Assembly: GCF_035222485.1 (NCBI RefSeq)
Contig: NC_085924.1
Span: 4,340,001 to 4,404,000 of the forward strand
Reading direction: 5' to 3'
DNA from: Podospora pseudoanserina
Taxonomy: Eukaryota > Ascomycota > Sordariomycetes > Sordariales > Podosporaceae
DNA length: 64,000 bases
Under the pieces are notes generated by a model. The model saw only the letters and a list, made by a program, of their open reading frames with translations, made no database searches and was not told the origin of the DNA. How positions within the stretch are numbered: the stretch's first letter is position 1; every line of letters begins with the position of its first letter. Both the position numbers and the translations under genes were made by a program. This document shows positions 57,001-64,000 of the stretch, one piece after another.

Positions 57001-59353
57001 TCAGTCTCATCGGGTTCGCTCTCAACATGGAGCTAACGAGCCTCAATCTGAGCGATATCAGGATGCTGCCTCCTAGCCTGGAAGGCTTCTCAGTTGTTTT
57101 CGAGCGCAAGCCCCTTTCCATTGCCGGCATCATCCGCCATGGAAAGACTCCCGAACTTGAGTACTACGCCGGTGGACTCATCGTCGGATGGACGCCCTAC
57201 CAACTCGAGGCAGCAGGCTTCTATGGCAAAGCCAAGCCCGAGGGACGAGACCCCTTCGTCTCCGTCTTCGTTTTTGCAAAGCTTGCGGGACCGCTTGTCT
57301 CGCTTGAATTCGCAGAGATCTCTGGCGTGACGGGAGGGTTTGGATACAATTCCAGCGTCCGCGTGCCCACAGCCGATCAGATTCCCTCGTTTCCCTTCAT
57401 TGATCAGCATGCCACGGATAATGCCGGCGATGCACTGGAAGCGCTGCAGAAGCTGACCAGCGCGGGACAGGATGCGTGGTTCCAGCCTTTGCCGGATACG
57501 TATTGGGCAGCAGCGGGCATGAAGATTGATGCCTTCCAGATGATCGCGCTTGACGCTGTTGTCGTTGTACAGTTCGGCACTTCTATCAAGCTGGGCATAT
57601 TTGGTGTTGCATTAGTCGATGTTCCTAGCAGCCTGTCAGACTTCAAGTTTGCCCATGTTGAGCTCGGCCTCGCTGTTGTCGTCGATTTCGACATTGGTAT
57701 CATGAAAGTGGAGGCGCAGCTCTCCCCCAAATCCTACATCCTTCATCCAAGCTGTAAGTTGACGGGTGGCTTTGCCCTTTGGTACTGGTTTGACGCCCCC
57801 CACGCTGATCAGGCCAATGTGGGCAACTTTGTCTTCTCCCTCGGGGGTTATCACCAGGCTTTCAAAGTTCCAGTCGGATGGCCTGTCCCAGATCGCCTCA
57901 AAATCAGCTGGGGTCTGGGCAATAACCTGTCCATCTCGGGAGAAGCCTTCTTTGCCATCACACCCAAAGTTTGCATGGGAGGTGGCAGACTTCGAGCTTC
58001 CTACTCCGCCGGGCCCATAGCAGCTTGGTTCGACGCTTTTGCCAATTTCCTGATCCAATACCAGCCTTTCCACTTTGCATCAGAAGCAGGCATTTGCATC
58101 GGCGCAAGCTTCAACCTGGACATCTGGTTCATTCACATCCACATCTCGGTCGAAGTGTCAGCAGATCTATACCTCTGGGGCCCCCCCTTGGCGGGCATTG
58201 TCTCTGTCAACATCAAAGTAGCCAGATTCAACATTCACTTCGGCGATGACAACAACGGACCCGGTGCACTGCAGCTCGACCAGTTCTTTGACCTTGTCTT
58301 GCAGGCTTCTAGCAAGAAGAAGGCAGCAACCACCACCACCCCCATGTCGGTCGCAATACCCATCAATCCAATCATGGAACCGGATCAAGCAGCCAGGTTC
58401 AAAAGGATGTCTGACAACGTGGGACATACCTTCCTGGCGCGGTTCGGCCTCATGAACGATACCTCTGATCCCAAGCGCGAGCAGAACGCGGAGTGGGTAG
58501 TCAGGGGCGGCACATTCAGCTTTTCCATCGGTTGCAAGATGATGGTTGACGACGTGAAGCTTGTAGGCAACAGCAAAGAAGACATCAACTCCAAGGCCTC
58601 CGGGGCAGGCAGCATATACGCCAAACCGATGAAGACCGATTCCTCCCTTGCCTCGCACATGACTGTGCGGATCACCCAGACCCAAGGGAAGCAGGTATGG
58701 GGAATGAGTCAGGAGTACAAGTCTGTTCCTACTGGTTTGTGGCAAAAGTGTAAGTGCTCCTCTCTGTCCTGCCTACTTCAACTGCTAATTATTCTGCAGA
58801 CGACTCATCAAAAGACCCCTTGAACGGAAAGGCAAATAACAACATTGACGACTATCTCAACGACAAAGACGGAGGGATGAAGCTAATGAGCGGCATTTTG
58901 TTTTCTGCTCCTCCACCCAAGATGTCGGATGATAAGCTCAAGGTGTTTGACATCATCGACTCGACGCTCATGGAGATTGAGTCTGATAGGCAGTTCCCTC
59001 TTCCAACAGACTGCCATAAAGACTGGGATCCTTACCCGCCAAGGAACGAGGAGGACGATGATGAGTGGACGGTTGTGCAGAAGAGGTGGAAGACACCTCT
59101 GTGGAACACGGATAATGAGCCTAAGCACAGTGCTGTTTCCCTTGCAGTCGATTCGAGCCCAGAGGCTGCTGCTCAGCCTATTGTTCCAGTGGAACCCAAG
59201 ACGCGAGACGTACAGACTGATTTTGTTTCTGCTTTTGTCCATGCTTTTAATTGGGATGCTGGCTTGAAGTTACCTAGCCTGGCCAAGATGCCTCGGAAGC
59301 TGGAAAAGAGGTTTGGAGATTTGTTTGTCGTTCCACCGATGATGACTGCTTAG
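54059..59353 (+). CDS. DUF6603-domain giant protein (1711 aa)
   Basis: Three exons, 54059-55337, 55447-58749 and 58800-59353, give 1711 aa in frame. The first intron needs a GG donor (GGAAGC where GTAAGC is expected); the second is normal (GTAAGT...CTGCAG). It starts with a proline-rich stretch (DPPPPPAPPSGP) and has a lysine-rich linker near 880-900. A long beta-rich part with alternating hydrophobic and Gly/aromatic residues follows. Around residues 1140-1375 are the hallmarks I link to DUF6603: LGIFGVALVDVPSS, FKVPVGWPVPDRLKISWGL, AFFAITPKVCMGGGRL, AWFDAFANFLIQYQPFHF and LYLWGPPLAGIVSV. The family is mostly bacterial and uncharacterised. No signal peptide. Divergent from the deaminase-like gene. 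Confidence 0.85.
55338..55446 (+). other. Intron with non-consensus GG donor in the DUF6603 gene
   Basis: Without removal of this segment the frame ends at 55426. Splicing 55338-55446 restores one frame through 1711 codons. The acceptor side is normal (GCTAAC branch, TTCCAG). No in-phase GT donor exists nearby. Either a rare donor, a mutation or a base error at 55339. Confidence 0.6.
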
Positions 59354-59607
59354 TTGAATGGCAGTTTAGGGTCGAGACAGGGGGAAGGGAGAGAAGGAGA
59401 AGGACATTTTTACATTGTAGCAGAGCTCACCTACTCAGAAAATGAGGCCAGTTCCTGGGATCACACTGGGTAATGGCCCTAGTATGTCTTGAAGTGTACG
59501 ATAAAGTAGCCGCTGAAGAGGCTCAACATTGGCCGAAAATCAGCTGACCTGAAAAGTCTGGCTTCTGTTATATACCTAATACGCATACATATACAGATTC
59601 CTCCTTC
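59354..59607. other. Convergent 3' gap
   Basis: 254 bp between the ends of the DUF6603 gene and the GH67 gene; no feature seen. Confidence 0.4.
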
Positions 59608-62198
59608 TTAATTCACAGTGCCCTCGGGCAACACCGAAATATAATCAATCGGCGCCGGCTCCAACCCATCCGGCCTCCCCACAACCTTTAGCTCACTCCC
59701 CTTCTTGACCCTCACCCCCCTAAACGTCTTCCTCGCGGCCGTCTGCCCATCAATATATGGCGACGGCGCCCGTCCAAGCTCATACTCCAAATCCCCCTTC
59801 CACTTCCCCACCAACTTCCTATCCACAAACAGCTCCCAGGTCGAATTCCCCAACGCCATATCATAGTAATTAACCGCAAGATCATACTTCCCGCTCGGAA
59901 CCTTGAGCTTCGTCGTGGCAGTGCCAACAGTGCTGTTCGTCTCGGTAACGACACAGTGATACCCGCTTGCTGCCTCAAAAGGAGAGACTCTATACGACTT
60001 ATACCCCTTGAGCTCCATCTCCTCAGCTTCAATCCTGTACTTGTGGTTGCCCACACGACCGAGTTCATCAGGGATACCGCTCTTGTTGAAGTAAAACTGG
60101 TTCACACTGTCACGCCAGACGAGCGAATGGCCAGCCTGGTAGATGAGCCGGAACAAAACGTGCTCGTAGCGCTCTTTGTCAATCCGGCCCTTGAGCTTCT
60201 CCCAAAGGGTGACGAATGTCTGCGCCGTGGCGCTGCCCTTGTAGTGAGCGTCGTAAAAGTGTTGAATGACTGTCTTGCCCGACTTGAGCTTTTGGGTGTA
60301 CGGGACGTGGTGGAACCACAACAGAAGGTTGTCGGGGGTGGTCTCAATGTTCTCGTACATGGCTGCGATTTCAGGGGGGTACTGGCCGGCAAAACCGGTG
60401 CCGTTCCATACTGTGCGGTCCATGCCGATGGTGTCATCGTCGGCGCGAGTCCATTGACCCCAGGGGTTTCCGTCTTGGGAGCCGGGGTTGGGACCGTAGT
60501 GGCCGAGGAGGATGTCGGTTAGGGTTTGGATGCCGAGGTTGCCGGAGTAATCCTCGTAGGCGGGCCAGGACTCCATCGAGATCTTGGTGATGACATCGTG
60601 GACGAGCTTATCGTGGCCGAAGGTGAGGGTGGTCCACTCCTTGAGGATGCCGGTGGAGGTTTGCTCCGGGTCCCAGGCGAGCTTGCCGTAGGCGTAGAGG
60701 TTGGACATGGCCAGGTGGGAGCCGAGCCAGGTGGTGTTGGTGCCGACGTTGACGACACCGGCGTACCCGGTGAGCTTCTGGCCGAAGCGCTTGCCAGACA
60801 CGATGGACTTCAGGGTCGAGGGCTTGCTGTCGACGCGGAGATCAAAGTCGAGGAGTTCCTTCCACATGGGAGCGAGGTAGACGACGTCTGTGAGGAGAAC
60901 TGTTAGGAAGTAACGTGACAAGGGGGCAGAATGAGATTTCACATACGGGCTTGTTGGCCAAGATACTCCTGGGTAATCTGAAGCTCAACTGTGGCACCAG
61001 TCCTGCGAAGGTGGGTGAAGAGAGGCGAAACAGGCTCGCGGACCTGGAAGTCGATAGGGCCATACTTGATCTGAATGACAACATTGTCCTCAAACTTGTC
61101 ATCGAGACCGTCGAAGTAGTCGACGGCCGCGTTGGCGCGGTCAGCCTTCCAGTCCAAAGTCTGGTTCAAGCTGCGGTGATCGTAGACGAAAGCGCGGAAA
61201 AGGATGATACCGCCGTGGGGCTGGAGAGTGCGCGCAAACAGGTTGGCGCCATCAGCCAGGGTGCGGTTGTATGTCATGGGACCGGGCTGGCCTTCCGAGT
61301 TGGCCTTGACGAGGTAACCCGCCATGTCGGGAATGCGCTTGTAGAGGTTGTCGGCGATGCCCTGCCACCAGTTGACGACAGCCTTGTCGAGGGGGTCGAA
61401 GGTATCAAGCCCACCGAGAAGCTGAGGAGCGGCGAAGTTGAGCGAGACACCAAGCTGGACACCGTAGGGGCGGAAGACATCGGCGATGCGAGCAAGACCG
61501 TCCATATTCTCGGGGGTAAGTATCGAAGCATTGGCGTTGACATTGTTGGCTACGACGGCGTTGATACCAATGGAAGCCAACAGCCGGGCGTACTGACCGG
61601 CGCGGGTGAGGTCCTCGCGGATGTGTCCGTCCCAGAAGAAGATGGAGTCACCGCCATAACCACGCTCGACGCTGCCATGAGTGCCACCATCTTGCATGTT
61701 GTCCCATTGGTTCACCCATCGGACTGGCGCATCGGGGTTGGAGGTGAGGGTAAAGTCGGACACATTGCCCTGGGCGATGACGGAGAGGTAGTGGAAGGCA
61801 CCGTAGAGGGCACCTCGCTCGTTTTGACCGAGGATCAGGACGTTGCCCTTGGAGATCTTGAGGTAGAAGCCATCCTCGACGAGGTCGGGCAGACCCTTGG
61901 CAGCAGAAGGGTTCTTGTCGACGTATGCGCTGACGGTGCCAACGGTGGCAGTGGTACCCTTGGGCTTTGATTTTGCAACAGTCAACTTCTTGCCAAAAAG
62001 ACCGCCGATGCCGTCCACCAGCTCCTGTCCAGCGGTATGGACGGGATATCCCTTGGTGGCATTGAGAGTGACGACGGCGGAAGGCAGTTTGCCGAGGTGG
62101 CGGGAGGCACCTGGGACGCGAGCATATCGTAGCCAGGCAGCGAGACCATCTTCGGCGACGGCAAGGCCGACGACCGCGAGCCACAACAAACTCCGCAT
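59608..62198 (-). CDS. aguA: Secreted GH67 alpha-glucuronidase
   Basis: Releases (4-O-methyl)glucuronic acid from the ends of xylo-oligosaccharides. Two exons, 60947-62198 and 59608-60887, with a 59-bp intron (GTATGT...CTCACAG) that restores QQAHVVYLAPMWKE; 843 aa, the usual fungal length. Residues 1-15 are a short signal peptide (MRSLLWLAVVGLAVA). The central barrel carries RWVNQWDNMQDG, the general acid region KANSEGQPGP, and the paired carboxylates in YGPIDFQ and TQEYLGQQ, which correspond to the family's catalytic set. The C-terminal beta domain ends PAPIDYISVLPEGTVN. Functionally it fits the GH62/esterase pair about 30 kb away. Symbol given by family. Confidence 0.94.
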
Positions 62199-64000
62199 CT
62201 TGAAGGATTGGGCGGTGCTGACTGAGGGTGCGTCAAGTCATGTTTACACTGACGGCGGCACCTACATTTTAACTTCTGATGCTCGCCCGGCCGTCGTAGC
62301 AATGGATCGTCGAAAGTAGCATCGGCCCTGGATGCAATTCTCCAACTCAATTTATCCAGACATCCACTTGCTTGGGTCGTCCCCCATCTTCCCCATCTCC
62401 CCCTCTTGCCAAGATGCAACGTCCTCCAGGGGTCAGATTCCACCACTCACGGGCCGTCATTGGTCTCTTTGTAGCCATAACCCCTAGCATATCCACTTTG
62501 CCCAACGGCTCGTCCCCGCGATACGACCAAATCTAGACCAATCCGACCGTTATGATTCCTGGTGCTATTCAGCCTGTTGTTGGCGAGTTGAACATTGCCG
62601 GCTCGGCAGCGTGATGGGCTTGCCCCAGTCGCGTAACATCATCAGGTCGGATGGAGCCCTCGTGCCGAAGTCACCAGCTGGGCAATATCGCCAGGACCTG
62701 CACGCACGTGTGGTGTGCCCTCCCGCCAGCCATCCTTCGGGTGGGAGGCAGGTACAGATGCAGGTTGAACCTCAGATGGTTGCTTTCCTCGTGGTATTTT
62801 TGGGCCAGATGCTTCCCGACGCCATGAGGTTTGCCGGGTCGCTTGCTACGCGGGGCCTGGTGTGCTGACAAAGTCCGGAATCATCGGCGCGGTTCCCATT
62901 GCGTCGTGCGAGCGGTCAATGACCTCGGGTAGGTGGAGATGAAGCTGGAGATCATCGTGGAGCATCGGGCTTGACGTCATCTTCGGGTCTTGAGAAAGCT
63001 GGAGGGCATGGTGAACGGCCGATATTTTCGTCTCTGTCGTGGAATAAGCATTGAAAGGTGACTGTAACAAGTGTATCCTACCGGTTCAGAGGATCATGTC
63101 GCAAGAATATTGCCCGAGATTTCGGTATGTTGAGTTGAAGTGTTGGAGGTGATGGCCCTGATGGGTCCCCTGGTGGAAGTGGGGGAATGGTTGGTTGTCA
63201 CCTGGAAGGTGGGGCTCAGGTTCCAACAGTCGGGCAGCTTGACGTCCCGGACAACGCTTACCGATAATCAACCTCCATGTGGGATGGTTCTTCCTCAGGT
63301 CGACTGATGGATCTAAGTCTCTTTTCGCCTGCCCAATGTTATCTGCTTACCCCAACGCATTTTCTATGCGATCACCATTCTTGGAGCGTTGCCAGTGAGT
63401 GGGTAGGGTTGGCGGCAACACCAGAAGCTAGACGACCATTATCTCTGTAGAATAGTATTGGGAACTGGCCCTGGCCGCTTCGATATTTTGGAAGTATATT
63501 ATTTTTACTGATTCAACGAGGAACAAGCTAAATACCTAGGCGATCGGAATCCCTCCACCTACCTATTTAGAGATCAAACTCCAACGTCCAGGACATGGAC
63601 ATACAAGCAACAACTCTCCACTCTAGACCACATCACACCAAGTACGAATCCTTGGACAAGTCAAGATATCGGTGTATTGAACCATATTGGAATCCGATAC
63701 CGGACTTCATGGCATGTGTCCATGGGGGACACAAAAGAATGACATGTTCTACTACGGGGGCCAATCTCCCTTAGTTGCTGAATCCCCGTCTTGGGGAGAA
63801 ACATAAATTTGGGTTTTGGGTCAATACTTCGTAGATGAACATGAGGTGATTGTACGGGGACATGTGGAAGCAGCGAACGGAAGAGAGTGAGGAGTATTTG
63901 GAACTGTTTGTATTGGTGTAAGCCAAGAGAGAAAATCAGAGGACCCAAACTGAGAAGGCTCGGTGTCCCCGAGACCATTCTTCACGGACTTCCTGATTAA
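62199..64000. other. Upstream region of GH67 and window end, no gene supported
   Basis: 1.8 kb that includes the GH67 promoter. Open frames here (for example 63661-63978 on the minus strand) have no domain, codon bias or start context to support them. A CCTAGG-containing motif occurs at 63533-63540. Confidence 0.45.

Noticed and set aside
39680-59353. Bacterial contamination as the origin of the giant-gene block
   Set aside because: The lectin-like, 106-aa, deaminase-like and DUF6603 genes have fungal-type introns, and the block joins typical fungal genes on both sides.
39680-59353. Starship-type giant transposon carrying the block
   Set aside because: No tyrosine-recombinase captain gene or flanking direct repeats were seen in the window; it remains possible only if the ends lie outside.
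63661-63978. 105-codon minus-strand frame at the window end
   Set aside because: No recognisable motif, no plausible start context and no support from neighbours.

Overview
The window looks like genomic DNA of a filamentous ascomycete, most likely a Sordariomycete. The reasons are short introns of about 45-110 bp with GTNNGT donors and CTAAC/CTGAC branch points, a CFEM/Pth11-type receptor, a CYP505 fused P450-reductase, GH62/GH67 plant-cell-wall enzymes with a fungal CBM1, Fot1/pogo and Copia elements, and AT-rich tracts with the CpA-to-TpA signature of repeat-induced point mutation (RIP). No rRNA, tRNA or CRISPR was seen.

Left part, 1-12.4 kb: a DHA2-type MFS transporter (minus strand, running off the window) lies head-to-head with a complete CYP505 P450-reductase of eight exons. 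Next comes a RIP-degraded, transposon-derived gap (6.1-8.3 kb), then a CFEM-domain Pth11-like receptor and an FSH1-type serine hydrolase.

Transposon nest, 13-25 kb: the broken remains of a fungal NLR-type (STAND/NACHT N-terminal) gene are split by a complete Copia element (13065-18988, 184-bp LTRs, target duplication ATTAG) and a hAT-type MITE (19313-19701, 8-bp duplication CCTCCGCA). A Fot1/pogo element (20166-22027, perfect 44-bp inverted repeats, TA duplication) sits immediately downstream. A solo LTR (22625-23028, duplication TTAAC), AT-rich RIP debris, a non-RIPed repeat island and a truncated P450 tail follow.

Middle, 26.8-39 kb: a GH62 arabinofuranosidase with CBM1 and a secreted CE1-type esterase converge. 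Between them and 39 kb lie several damaged or orphan genes: a phosphotransferase-like pseudogene, an inverted pair of related small genes, a 562-aa uncharacterised fungal gene with a frameshifted 3' end, and a decayed ankyrin/NLR-associated gene.

The most unusual region is 39.7-59.4 kb. Six genes lie as three consecutive head-to-head pairs: an intronless 1206-aa protein with a lectin-like beta protein; an intronless 1453-aa protein with a 106-aa protein; and a cytidine-deaminase-like protein with a 1711-aa DUF6603 protein. The three giant proteins resemble uncharacterised bacterial families, so the block may be a transferred multi-gene system; its function is unknown. The right end holds a GH67 alpha-glucuronidase (minus strand) that complements the GH62/esterase pair in glucuronoarabinoxylan breakdown, followed by 1.8 kb with no gene that I can support.
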